From JAWQFO01 sp033436665 (GTDB taxonomy: Bacteria > Pseudomonadota > Alphaproteobacteria > Rhodobacterales > Rhodobacteraceae): a DNA stretch of 64,000 nucleotides. Every line of letters starts with the position of its first letter. The stretch's first letter is position 1. Positions 17,506-26,216 of this stretch are shown piece by piece. Where the stretch lies: contig NZ_JAWQFO010000003.1 of the NCBI RefSeq assembly GCF_033436665.1, positions 186,001-250,000 of the forward strand, in the 5' to 3' direction. The notes under the pieces were generated by a model that saw only the letters and a list, made by a program, of their open reading frames with translations, was not told where the DNA came from and made no database searches. Made by a program: the position numbers and the translations under genes.

Positions 17506-18122
17506 CCGCGTCGGCCGCCGACCTGCTGTTGTATTCAGGGGCGTTGCTGATCCTGTTCCTGACGCCGGGGCCGGTCTGGCTGGCGATCACCGCGCGGGCG
17601 CTCTCGGGCGGCTTCGGCGCGGCCTGGCCCCTGGCGCTGGGCGTAAGCGTGGGCGACATTCTCTGGCCGCTGGTCGCCGTTCTGGGGATCAGCTGGATCC
17701 TGTCGGTCTTCGACACCTTCATGGCAGTGCTGCGCCTTGTCGCCTGCGGCGTCTTCATCGTCATGGGTTTGCAACTCATCCGCCACGCCAACGCGCGGAT
17801 CGGGGCGGACAGCCGCCTGACCCGCCCCGGACGGTGGGCCGGGTTCGCGGCCGGGCTGGTCGCAATTCTCGGCAACCCGAAGGCCGTGCTGTTCTACATG
17901 GGCGTGCTGCCGGGGTTCTTCGACCTGCGCACGGTAAGCGTGCTGGACGTGATGGCGATCATCTTCTGTTCGGTCGCGATTCCGCTGGTCGGAAACCTCG
18001 CCGTTGCGGCACTTGTCGGGCATTTCCGCAGCGCCGTGACCGGGCGCGACACGATGCGGCGCATCAACCTTGTCTGCGGCGTTCTGCTGATCTGCGTCGG
18101 TCTGCTCATCCCCCTGCTGTGA
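17502..18122 (+). CDS. LysE/RhtB-family amino-acid exporter
   Basis: A 206-aa inner-membrane exporter with about six hydrophobic helices. The family signature LTPGPVWLAITARALSGG follows the first helix, and GNPKAVLFYMGVLPGFFDL is the second conserved block. It starts at GTG 17502, overlapping the recF stop by 4 nt, and ends 78 bp before gyrB. Its substrate (lysine, threonine, homoserine or another amino acid) is not readable. Its place inside the recF-gyrB interval suggests coupling for expression, not shared function. Confidence 0.9.
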   Translation: MTASAADLLLYSGALLILFLTPGPVWLAITARALSGGFGAAWPLALGVSVGDILWPLVAVLGISWILSVFDTFMAVLRLVACGVFIVMGLQLIRHANARIGADSRLTRPGRWAGFAAGLVAILGNPKAVLFYMGVLPGFFDLRTVSVLDVMAIIFCSVAIPLVGNLAVAALVGHFRSAVTGRDTMRRINLVCGVLLICVGLLIPLL

Positions 18123-18138
18123 CACAAAATATTGTGTC
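18121..18138. terminator. Small hairpin after the exporter gene
   Basis: Arms GACACAA / TTGTGTC with a 4-nt AATA loop, overlapping the exporter stop codon. It could end that transcript or act as an operator just upstream of the gyrB promoter. Confidence 0.45.
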
Positions 18139-18144
18139 TTCGGC

Positions 18145-18173
18145 GTGACAATCCCTGCCGGAAATCGTATAAA
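18145..18173 (+). promoter_or_regulatory. gyrB sigma-70 promoter
   Basis: GTGACA (18145-18150), exactly 17 bp, then TATAAA (18168-18173). The predicted start site is about 18180, giving a leader near 20 nt before the gyrB ATG at 18201, with AAGGTGAGA as ribosome site. Confidence 0.7.
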
Positions 18174-18200
18174 TCGCGGACAATAAGAAGGTGAGACGGC

Positions 18201-20615
18201 ATGTCCGAAAACGAGCGACGTCCCGAAGAATACGGCGCGGATTCCATCAAGGTTCTCAAGGGCTTGGAAGCTGTCCGCAAACGTCCGGGCATGTACATCG
18301 GCGATACCGACGACGGCTCGGGTCTGCACCACATGGTCTACGAGGTCGTGGACAACGGCATCGACGAGGCGCTGGCCGGTCATGCGGACTCCGTGACCGT
18401 CACGATCCACGAGGATTCCTCGGTTTCCGTCGCCGACAACGGGCGCGGAATCCCGGTCGGAATCCACGAGGGCGAGGGCGTTTCGGCGGCCGAGGTCATC
18501 ATGACCCAACTGCATGCCGGCGGGAAGTTCGACAGCAACTCCTACAAGGTCTCGGGCGGCCTGCACGGCGTTGGCGTTTCGGTGGTCAACGCGCTCTCGG
18601 ACTGGCTGGAACTGCGCATCTGGCGCGAGGGCAAGGAACACTACGCGCGCTTCGAGGGCGGGCATACGGTCGAGCACCTGCGCGTCGTCGGCGAGACCGA
18701 GCGCACCGGGACCGAGGTGCGTTTCATGGCCTCGACCGACACGTTTTCCAACCTCGACTATTCCTTCGAGACGCTGGAAAAGCGTCTGCGCGAACTCGCC
18801 TTCCTGAACTCGGGCGTGCGGATCATCCTGATCGACGAACGCCATGCCGAGACCCTGCAGACCGAACTTTTCTACGAGGGCGGCGTCAAGGAATTCGTGA
18901 AGTATCTCGACCGCCACAAGTCGTCCGTGATGCCCGAGCCGATCTTCATCACCGGCGAGCGCGACGACATCGGCGTCGAGGTGGCGATGTGGTGGAACGA
19001 CAGCTACCACGAGAACGTATTGCCCTTCACCAACAACATCCCGCAGCGCGATGGCGGCACCCACATGGCGGGCTTTCGCGGGGCGCTGACGCGCACGATC
19101 AACAACTACGCCCAATCGAGCGGCATCGCCAAGAAGGAGAAGGTTCAGTTCTCGGGCGACGACGCGCGCGAGGGGCTGACCTGCGTGCTGTCGGTGAAGG
19201 TGCCGGATCCGAAATTCTCCAGCCAGACCAAGGACAAGCTGGTCTCGTCCGAGGTGCGCCCGGCGGTCGAGGGTCTGGTCAACGAGAAGCTCGCCGAGTG
19301 GTTCGAGGAGCATCCGAACGAGGCGCGCATCGTGGTTGGCAAGATCATCGAGGCCGCCCGCGCCCGCGAGGCGGCGCGCAAGGCGCGTGATCTGACGCGG
19401 CGCAAGACGGCGATGGACGTGAACTTCCTCGCCGGCAAGCTCAAGGACTGTTCCGAGAAGGATCCCTCCAAGACCGAGGTATTCCTTGTCGAGGGCGACA
19501 GCGCCGGCGGCTCCGCACAGACCGGGCGGGATCGTTCGACCCAGGCGATCCTGCCGCTCAAGGGCAAGATTCTCAACGTCGAGCGCGCGCGCTTCGATCG
19601 CATGCTGTCGAGCCAGGAGATCGGCAACCTCGTGATGGCGCTGGGCACCGGGATCGGGCGCGACGAGTTCAATCTCGACAAGCTGCGCTACCACAAGATC
19701 GTCATCATGACCGACGCCGACGTGGACGGCGCGCATATCCGCACGCTACTGCTGACCTTCTTCTACCGACAGATGCCGGAGCTGATCGAGCACGGGCACC
19801 TCTACATCGCGCAGCCGCCGCTCTACAAGGTGAGCCGCGGCAAGTCCGAGGTCTACCTCAAAGACCAGGCGGCGATGGAGGAATACCTGATCGACCAGGG
19901 CATCGAGGGCGCCATGCTGCGGCAGGGCAACGGCGAAGAGATCACCGGGCAGGACCTGCGCCGGGTCGTCGAGGAGGCGCGCCAGCTCAAGCGCGTGCTC
20001 GACGCCTTCCCGACGCATTACCCGCGCCACATCCTGGAACAGGCGGCCATTGCGGGGGCTTTCTCGCCGGGTGCGGTGGATGCCGACCTGCAGGGCGTGG
20101 CCGACAAGGTGGCGGCACGGCTGAACCTGATCGCGCTGGAATACGAACGCGGCTGGCAGGGCCGGATCACCCAGGACCACGGGATCCGCCTTGCGCGGAT
20201 CCTGCGCGGGGTCGAGGAGGTCCGGACGCTCGACGGCAAGATCCTGCGCGGCGGCGAGGCCAAAAAGACCGGCAGCTTCACCAAGGCGTTGCAGGACGTC
20301 TACGGCCTGCCCGCGTCCCTGCATCGCAAGGATCGCAGCCAGGTCATCCACGGGCCTGTCGGTCTGCTCGAGGCGATCCTCGAGGAAGGCGAGAAGGGCC
20401 TGACGCTGCAGCGCTACAAGGGGCTGGGCGAGATGAACCCGGATCAGCTTTGGGAAACCACGCTCGACCCGGACGCGCGCACCCTTCTGCAGGTCAAGAT
20501 CGACGACGTGGCCGAGGCCGACGATCTTTTCACGAAGCTGATGGGCGACGTGGTCGAACCGCGCCGCGAATTCATCCAGAAAAACGCGCTGAGCGTGGAA
20601 AACCTCGATTTCTGA
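18201..20615 (+). CDS. gyrB: DNA gyrase subunit B
   Basis: ATPase subunit of gyrase (804 aa). The GHKL ATP-binding fold is in the N-terminal 220 residues (VVDNGIDEALAG, DNGRGIPVGIH, GGLHGVGVSVVNAL). The Toprim domain carries EGDSAGGSA and DADVDGAHI. The C-terminal GyrB domain ends RREFIQKNALSVENLDF. It has its own strong promoter and a short leader. Confidence 0.98.
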   Translation: MSENERRPEEYGADSIKVLKGLEAVRKRPGMYIGDTDDGSGLHHMVYEVVDNGIDEALAGHADSVTVTIHEDSSVSVADNGRGIPVGIHEGEGVSAAEVIMTQLHAGGKFDSNSYKVSGGLHGVGVSVVNALSDWLELRIWREGKEHYARFEGGHTVEHLRVVGETERTGTEVRFMASTDTFSNLDYSFETLEKRLRELAFLNSGVRIILIDERHAETLQTELFYEGGVKEFVKYLDRHKSSVMPEPIFITGERDDIGVEVAMWWNDSYHENVLPFTNNIPQRDGGTHMAGFRGALTRTINNYAQSSGIAKKEKVQFSGDDAREGLTCVLSVKVPDPKFSSQTKDKLVSSEVRPAVEGLVNEKLAEWFEEHPNEARIVVGKIIEAARAREAARKARDLTRRKTAMDVNFLAGKLKDCSEKDPSKTEVFLVEGDSAGGSAQTGRDRSTQAILPLKGKILNVERARFDRMLSSQEIGNLVMALGTGIGRDEFNLDKLRYHKIVIMTDADVDGAHIRTLLLTFFYRQMPELIEHGHLYIAQPPLYKVSRGKSEVYLKDQAAMEEYLIDQGIEGAMLRQGNGEEITGQDLRRVVEEARQLKRVLDAFPTHYPRHILEQAAIAGAFSPGAVDADLQGVADKVAARLNLIALEYERGWQGRITQDHGIRLARILRGVEEVRTLDGKILRGGEAKKTGSFTKALQDVYGLPASLHRKDRSQVIHGPVGLLEAILEEGEKGLTLQRYKGLGEMNPDQLWETTLDPDARTLLQVKIDDVAEADDLFTKLMGDVVEPRREFIQKNALSVENLDF

Positions 20616-20907
20616 TGTCGCTTCCCCGCCCGGCGCTGTCCGCGCCGGGTGCCGCCCAGCGCTCGGTTTCCAACTGCTACCCGTGACAATCCGGCCGGTC
20701 CCGGTGGCGGGATGAATTGTGCGGTCTTGCGGGAACTTCAGTCACGAAACCGGAGCGGCCTTGCATCCTCATGCGCATTGTTGAGCGAGAGCGAAACTTC
20801 GTCTAATTGTGTTGGCGTGGGGGCAATCAACTTTTGCTTGTCCGGATCGAAATCGGCAGCGGACGTACAAGGCGGTATCGCTCCTGACCGACAAGCGGAA
20901 AGACCTC
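20616..20907. other. Intergenic region after gyrB
   Basis: A 292-bp gap without a supportable gene. It holds a hairpin (CCCGGCGC / GCGCCGGG, 20629-20649) shortly after the gyrB stop but with no T tract, and presumably the promoter of the next gene, which I could not place with confidence. Confidence 0.5.
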
Positions 20908-21327
20908 ATGGCGACAGACGCGGACCTGATGGCAACCCTCCACCCCGCGGCGCCGCATCACCTGCCATCGTTCATCACTATGCCCGGGTCCGGAGACTGG
21001 CTTCTGACTTCGATGGGGGTCTTTCTGGTGATCATCGTGGTCGGGATCGGCGTGATCTACCTGAAGCTTCACGCGCTGCCCGAACACATGGCGCATCGCG
21101 GGCAGAAAGTTCAGTATGAAATCGTCGCCGTGCTCGCGCTGCTGGCGCTGTTCACGCATAATCACGCGTTCTGGATCGTCGGGCTGCTGCTGGCGCTAGT
21201 GCCTATTCCCGACTTCTCGACCCCGATCAACCTGATGGCCGCGTCGCTGGGCCGGATGTCCGGGCTGACGCCGCAGGACGCTCCGCCGACGGATGAGGCC
21301 GACCGGTCCGGGCCGCAGGAGCGCTGA
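20908..21327 (+). CDS. Two-TM membrane protein of unknown function
   Basis: A 139-aa protein with two hydrophobic segments (about residues 31-51 and 70-98) joined by a short charged loop, and a polar C-terminal tail. I do not recognise the family. It starts at ATG 20908, where SITMPGSG-like N-terminal sequence precedes the first helix, and ends 3 bp before the HlyD-type gene, so the two are coexpressed. This resembles the E. coli pairing of a small membrane protein with an HlyD-type adaptor (YibI-YibH, YiaW-YiaV), by arrangement only. Confidence 0.75.
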   Translation: MATDADLMATLHPAAPHHLPSFITMPGSGDWLLTSMGVFLVIIVVGIGVIYLKLHALPEHMAHRGQKVQYEIVAVLALLALFTHNHAFWIVGLLLALVPIPDFSTPINLMAASLGRMSGLTPQDAPPTDEADRSGPQER

Positions 21328-21330
21328 GCC

Positions 21331-22560
21331 ATGCTTGAATTCCTGCTCTGTTCCAGCATCACCATCCTGCCCGACTTCCTGTTCCGCCGCTTTGTGCAGG
21401 GCAAACGGGTGGGGCGGGAAATCAACCTGTTCACGGTCTGGTACGAGCTGCGCTGGGGTATCACCCTGTGCGTCATGCTGACGGTCTGCCTGATTACGGC
21501 GGTCTTCTACTTCCACCCCTCGACCAAGTCGGCCAACTCGATCTTCCGCACGATGACCATCCTGCCGGAAAGCAACGGACGGGTTGCCGAGACCTTCGTC
21601 GAGATCAACCAGCAGGTCGAACGGGGCCAGCCGCTGTTCCGTCTCGACGATCTGGAACAACGCGCTGCGGTCGAAACCGCGACACGGCGTATCGCCGAGA
21701 TCGACGCCCAGGCGCGCGTCGCCGCCTCCCAGCTCAAGGAAGCGGAAGGCCGGATCGAACAGGCGCAGGGCGTGCTCAGACAGGCGCAGGACGAGTACGA
21801 GACGCGCAACGCCCTGTTCCAGAAAGGAAACACGACGGTGTCCGGGCGCGAAGTCGAGCGGGCGCTGGTGCAGGTCGAAACGCAGCAGGGCGCGGTCGAC
21901 GCCGCCGTCGCCGCGCGCGACACGATCCAGGCAGAGATCGATTTCCACCTGCCGTCGCGCAAGGCCCGCGCCGAGGCGGAACTGCACCAGGCGCAGGTCC
22001 AGCTCGACAAGACGCTCGTGGTCGCGGGCACCGACGGCTACGTCCAGCAGTTCTCGCTGCGTCCCGGTGACGTGGTGAACCCGATGCTGCGACCGGCCGG
22101 CATCCTCGTTCCGATGCGCAACGTGACCGGGCTCGCCGCCGGGTTCGGCCAGATTGAGAGCCAGGTCATCAAGCCCGGAATGATCGGCGAGATCGCCTGC
22201 GCGTCGCGGCCGTGGGAGATCATTCCGGTGGTGGTCACCCAGGTTCAGGACGTCATCGCGTCCGGACAGGTGCGTCCGACCGACCAGCTTTTCGACATCT
22301 CGCAGATGCCGACCACGGGCACCATCACGGTCATTCTCGAACCGCTGGTCGAAGGCGGTCTCGACGGGCTGCCGCAAGGCGCAAGCTGCATCGCGAACAC
22401 CTATACCAGCAACCACGACCTGCTTGACGACCCGGAGATCGGCACGGGGCGCAAGGTCGTGCTTCATGCCATCGACGCGGTCGGCCTTGTCCACGCGGCC
22501 ATCCTGCGCATCCAGGCGATCCTGATGCCGATCCAGACCCTTGTGCTCGGCGGGCATTGA
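21331..22560 (+). CDS. HlyD-family membrane fusion protein
   Basis: A 409-aa periplasmic adaptor anchored by an N-terminal helix (about residues 44-62). A biotinyl-lipoyl half (ESNGRVAETFVEINQQVERGQPLFRLDD) is followed by a long alpha-helical coiled-coil hairpin (residues about 108-225, rich in A, E, Q and R), then the returning half (VAGTDGYVQQFSLRPGDVV). Such adaptors normally pair with an ABC, RND or MFS pump and an outer-membrane channel; none is next to it. The only partner is the small two-TM protein 3 bp upstream. Substrate unknown. Confidence 0.88.
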   Translation: MLEFLLCSSITILPDFLFRRFVQGKRVGREINLFTVWYELRWGITLCVMLTVCLITAVFYFHPSTKSANSIFRTMTILPESNGRVAETFVEINQQVERGQPLFRLDDLEQRAAVETATRRIAEIDAQARVAASQLKEAEGRIEQAQGVLRQAQDEYETRNALFQKGNTTVSGREVERALVQVETQQGAVDAAVAARDTIQAEIDFHLPSRKARAEAELHQAQVQLDKTLVVAGTDGYVQQFSLRPGDVVNPMLRPAGILVPMRNVTGLAAGFGQIESQVIKPGMIGEIACASRPWEIIPVVVTQVQDVIASGQVRPTDQLFDISQMPTTGTITVILEPLVEGGLDGLPQGASCIANTYTSNHDLLDDPEIGTGRKVVLHAIDAVGLVHAAILRIQAILMPIQTLVLGGH

Positions 22561-22730
22561 TCGACTACGGCCAGACACGCCGGACCTTTCGGCACCGGAA
22601 AGGACCGGGCGCGACGCCACGCCTCTCATGCCCCCCGGTCGCGGTGATCCTGTCCGTGATGACGCGCTTGCAAACTGCACGGCACGACCGTCTCGGCACC
22701 GTCCCGCGCACGAACGATTAGGAGAGCGCC

Positions 22731-23924
22731 ATGTATGACCAGCTCGCTGTCCTCGCCACTTTCGTGTTCCTTTACAGCCTCGTGTCGAAAAGTCTCGAGC
22801 AAACCGTCGTCTCGGGACCGATGATCTTCGTCACCGCAGGTTTCCTGATGGGGCCATCGGCGCTGGGCTGGTTTCCCGGCGACAACCCCGACACGCTGAT
22901 GAGAATACTTGCCGACCTGACGCTGGCGCTGTTTCTGTTCATCGATGCAGCCAACGCGAACCTGCGTGTCCTGAGGGAACGCTACACGATCCCGGGCCGG
23001 ATGCTGCTGATCGGACTGCCGGGCGCGATCCTGCTGGGCTTTCTTGCCGCCCTTGCGCTGTTCGGAAGCCTCAGCGTCTATGAGGCCGCGATTCTGGCGA
23101 CCATGCTGGCGGCGACGGATGCCGCGCTTGGCAAGGCGGTGGTCACCAACCCTGACGTGCCGTCGCGCCTGCGCGAGGGTCTGAACGTCGAGAGTGGCCT
23201 CAATGACGGGCTCTGCGTCCCGATCCTGTTCCTGTTCATCGCCCTCGAGATGGGCACCAGCGCGGGGCGCGGCCACGGGCTGACGCTTCTTGTGAAGGAG
23301 CTGGGCATCGGGCTTGTGGTGGGTGCGGGACTGAGCCTCATCGGCGGCGGCTTGCTGCGCGTCTGCGGGAAACGGGGCTTGGTTTCGGAGACCTGGGTGC
23401 AGATGACCACGGTGGCGCTGGCCTTGGCCTGCTTTGCCACCGCCCAGAGCCTGCACGGCAGCGGCTATATCGCCGCTTTTGCCGGCGGCATGATCTTCGG
23501 GTTCATCGCCGGCGACAGTACTCACCGGCTGGTCCACGCCGCCGAAGCCATTGGCGAAACGCTGGCGCTGCTGACCTGGCTCCTGTTTGGTGTCGTCGTG
23601 CTCGGCCCGCTGATCGACAAGGCGACGTGGGCCGTCGTTCTTTACGCCCTGCTCAGCCTGACAGTGGTCCGGGTTCTGCCCAACGTTCTCGCCCTCAGGG
23701 GCACCGGCGAGCCGATGTCGACCCGGCTGTTTCTGGGCTGGTTCGGTCCGCGCGGACTGGCCAGCATCGTCTTTGTGATCATCGTGCTGCAGGCCGGCGT
23801 GCCGAACGGAGAGACGATGGCGTTGACTGTCGCCTGCACCGTTCTGTTCAGCCTCGTCCTGCACGGCGCGACCGCCAATCCGCTCGGGGCCTGGATTGCC
23901 CGGAAAGATGCCGGTGATCCTTGA
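22731..23924 (+). CDS. CPA-type Na+(K+)/H+ antiporter
   Basis: A 397-aa, roughly 12-helix exchanger of the cation:proton antiporter superfamily. Ion-binding motifs are ATMLAATDAALGKAVV near residue 130 and NVESGLNDGLCVP near residue 155; a late GPRGLASIVFVIIV segment also fits. It would exchange monovalent cations for protons across the inner membrane. The ATG follows TTAGGAGAGCGCC. It lies 170 bp after the adaptor gene and has no regulatory KTN domain. Ion specificity cannot be read. Confidence 0.9.
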   Translation: MYDQLAVLATFVFLYSLVSKSLEQTVVSGPMIFVTAGFLMGPSALGWFPGDNPDTLMRILADLTLALFLFIDAANANLRVLRERYTIPGRMLLIGLPGAILLGFLAALALFGSLSVYEAAILATMLAATDAALGKAVVTNPDVPSRLREGLNVESGLNDGLCVPILFLFIALEMGTSAGRGHGLTLLVKELGIGLVVGAGLSLIGGGLLRVCGKRGLVSETWVQMTTVALALACFATAQSLHGSGYIAAFAGGMIFGFIAGDSTHRLVHAAEAIGETLALLTWLLFGVVVLGPLIDKATWAVVLYALLSLTVVRVLPNVLALRGTGEPMSTRLFLGWFGPRGLASIVFVIIVLQAGVPNGETMALTVACTVLFSLVLHGATANPLGAWIARKDAGDP

Positions 23925-24072
23925 CCTGTCCGAACCGCGGTAGCGGATCGAAGAGGACCGTGGGGCGCGCGGCCTGCGGCGTTATCGCGGGGCGAATCGC
24001 ACATACGGTCCTAGATGGTCCCGGCAAAACTGCTATAAACCTCCGCAAACCTAAAAGGGGGGGCAGGACACC

Positions 24073-25758
24073 ATGAACAATCGTTTGCGCAAGATCACCA
24101 TCGTCGGGGGCGGCACCGCCGGATGGATGACCGCGCTGATCCTCGACACCGAGTTCGCGCGCAGTTCGGCACCCAAGGATCGCCCGCACATTTGCCTGAT
24201 CGAAAGCCCCAACATCGCAACCGTCGGTGTCGGCGAGGCCACGGTTCCGCACATGCCCCGCACGATCCGCAAGGCGGGCATCTCCGAGCGGGATTTCTTC
24301 CGCGAAACCAACGCCTCGTTCAAGCTGGGCGTGAAGTTCTGCAATTGGAACAAGGACGCCAAGGGCAACCGCATCGACTACGTCAATCCTTTCGCCCATG
24401 GCCAGATGCTCGAGGGGCTGGAGGCCGCTGAATACTTCCTGCGCTTCGGCAACGGAGACCGGGACTTCACGCAATCGGTGGCACCGCATGACGACCTCGG
24501 CCGGCTGTGCAAGGGCGCGCGAATGCTGGGGCAACCCGAGTTCGAGCAGCGCTTCGGATACGCCTATCACCTCGATGCGGTGAAGTTCGCGGGCATGCTT
24601 GCCCGGGTCTGCAGAAAGCGCGGCGTCGAGCATATCCAGGACGAGGTGCAATCGGTCGAACTCGACGAACAGGGCAACGTCAGCCACCTGATGCTGGAAC
24701 GTGCCGGTCGCCACGACATCGAGATGGTCGTGGACTGCACCGGCTTCCGCGGCCTGATCATCAATCAGGCGCTGGGAGAGCCGTTCCGGGACTACTCCGA
24801 CTACCTGCCCAACGACCGGGCCATGGCCTTGCAGATCGAGCATCCCGATCCCGAAAAGATCGAAAGCCTTACCCGCTCGACGGCGCTCGGCGCGGGTTGG
24901 ACATGGCGGGTGCCGCTCTACAATCGCGTCGGAACCGGCTACGTCTTCTCGTCGGCGCACCGTACCGACGACCAGGCGGCGGACGAATACCTTGAATGGC
25001 TTGGTGACAGCGGCAAGGGGGCGACACCGCGGGTGATCCCGATGCGCATCGGGCGCGTGCGCAACGCCTGGGTCAAGAACTGCGTGGCCATCGGTCTTGC
25101 GGGGGGGTTCATCGAGCCGCTTGAAAGCACGGCGATCCACATGGTCGATCACGCGGTGCGCTGGTTCGCCGAACACCTGCCGACGCGGGACATCTCGCCG
25201 ACGCTCCGGAACAGGTACAACCGTCAGATCAACAAGCTCTACGACGAGGTTCTGGATTTCATCTGCCTGCACTACCGGCTGGGCAACCGCACCGACGACC
25301 AATACTGGATCGACGCGCGCACCGAGATGAAGCTGCCGGACCGGCTGGCCGAGAACCTCGAGCTGTGGCAGCACCGCCTGCCGCTCGATCACGACATCGA
25401 GTTCGCGACCCTGTTCGATTTCCGCGTCTACCAGACGGTCCTACTGGGCAAGCAGGTCTACGACACCGGCTACGGACCGGGCATCCGCGACCGGCTGCGA
25501 CCGCTGAAAAAGCCGATCTGGTTCAAGTACTGGAAGGGCGCGCGCGAGGATCTCGCCCGCATCCTCAAGGCGATGCCGGACCACAAGACGCTGCTGCGCG
25601 ACATCCGCGGCGAGCTCGAGCAACCGGTTTTCGGCATGGCGGCCGCCATGAAGCCGACCGTCCCGTTGCCTGGCACCGCCCCGGCTCCGGTGTCGATCCA
25701 GAACATGCCGAATTTCGCCGAGATCCAGAGCGGCGCGAAGGACCTGCAGCTTTTCTAG
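24073..25758 (+). CDS. Flavin-dependent tryptophan-halogenase-family protein
   Basis: A 561-aa FAD-binding protein. The GxGxxG site is VVGGGTAGW-like (IVGGGTAGW, 10-18); the family WxWxIP motif appears as WTWRVPL from W276. By alignment from memory, K84 (SFKLGVKF) corresponds to the catalytic lysine K79 of PrnA, and E351 (EPLEST) to its glutamate E346, so halogenation chemistry is plausible. These enzymes need reduced FAD from a separate reductase; none is adjacent, nor any peptide synthetase, polyketide or tailoring gene. The substrate is unknown, possibly a free aromatic or a protein-bound one. It is monocistronic, between an antiporter and tRNA-Leu. Confidence 0.9.
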   Translation: MNNRLRKITIVGGGTAGWMTALILDTEFARSSAPKDRPHICLIESPNIATVGVGEATVPHMPRTIRKAGISERDFFRETNASFKLGVKFCNWNKDAKGNRIDYVNPFAHGQMLEGLEAAEYFLRFGNGDRDFTQSVAPHDDLGRLCKGARMLGQPEFEQRFGYAYHLDAVKFAGMLARVCRKRGVEHIQDEVQSVELDEQGNVSHLMLERAGRHDIEMVVDCTGFRGLIINQALGEPFRDYSDYLPNDRAMALQIEHPDPEKIESLTRSTALGAGWTWRVPLYNRVGTGYVFSSAHRTDDQAADEYLEWLGDSGKGATPRVIPMRIGRVRNAWVKNCVAIGLAGGFIEPLESTAIHMVDHAVRWFAEHLPTRDISPTLRNRYNRQINKLYDEVLDFICLHYRLGNRTDDQYWIDARTEMKLPDRLAENLELWQHRLPLDHDIEFATLFDFRVYQTVLLGKQVYDTGYGPGIRDRLRPLKKPIWFKYWKGAREDLARILKAMPDHKTLLRDIRGELEQPVFGMAAAMKPTVPLPGTAPAPVSIQNMPNFAEIQSGAKDLQLF

Positions 25759-25768
25759 GACCAGGCGA

Positions 25769-25795
25769 CGGGGCCGCTAGACCACGGCGGCCCCG
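25769..25795 (+). terminator. GC hairpin after the halogenase gene
   Basis: Perfect 9-bp arms CGGGGCCGC / GCGGCCCCG with a 9-nt loop, 11 bp after the stop. No T tract follows, so termination efficiency is uncertain. Confidence 0.55.
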
Positions 25796-25941
25796 CCCGC
25801 GCCGACAAGGCGAGCTTTCGGCATTGGCCTTACAAATGCTGCGGGCCTGATGTCCGGGTGTGGCTAGGCGCGCCGATACATCTCACCTCGATCTCCGGGA
25901 CGAAGCCGGGACCGAACCTGTTGCGCAAACTCGAGAAGTGT

Positions 25942-26028
<87 letters not shown>

Positions 26029-26044
26029 GGTGTCGTGAGTGGTG

Positions 26045-26073
26045 CGTTTAAGACCTCGCCGGAGGGGTGTCAA
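26045..26073 (-). promoter_or_regulatory. tRNA-Leu promoter
   Basis: Perfect TTGACA at 26068-26073 on the minus strand, a 17-bp spacer and TAAACG at 26045-26050, 17 bp before the tRNA 5' end. The -35 is consensus, as expected for a stable-RNA promoter. Confidence 0.65.
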
Positions 26074-26216
26074 ACGGAATCCTGCGGATTGCGTCGGGAA
26101 TTTGGCTGGGGGCCCGAGAGCGCGCGGCGGGGCAGGGGCGCGCGGCGATTTGCGCCTTGTTTCAGGGGGGCCCGGGCGGTACATCCGGAAGGTGAAGGCA
26201 GGAAGCGAGGTTCGGC

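Noticed and set aside
24073..25758. Halogenase-containing natural-product cluster
   Set aside because: No synthetase, carrier, oxidase or reductase gene is adjacent; neighbours are an antiporter, a tRNA and an NDUFA9-like protein.
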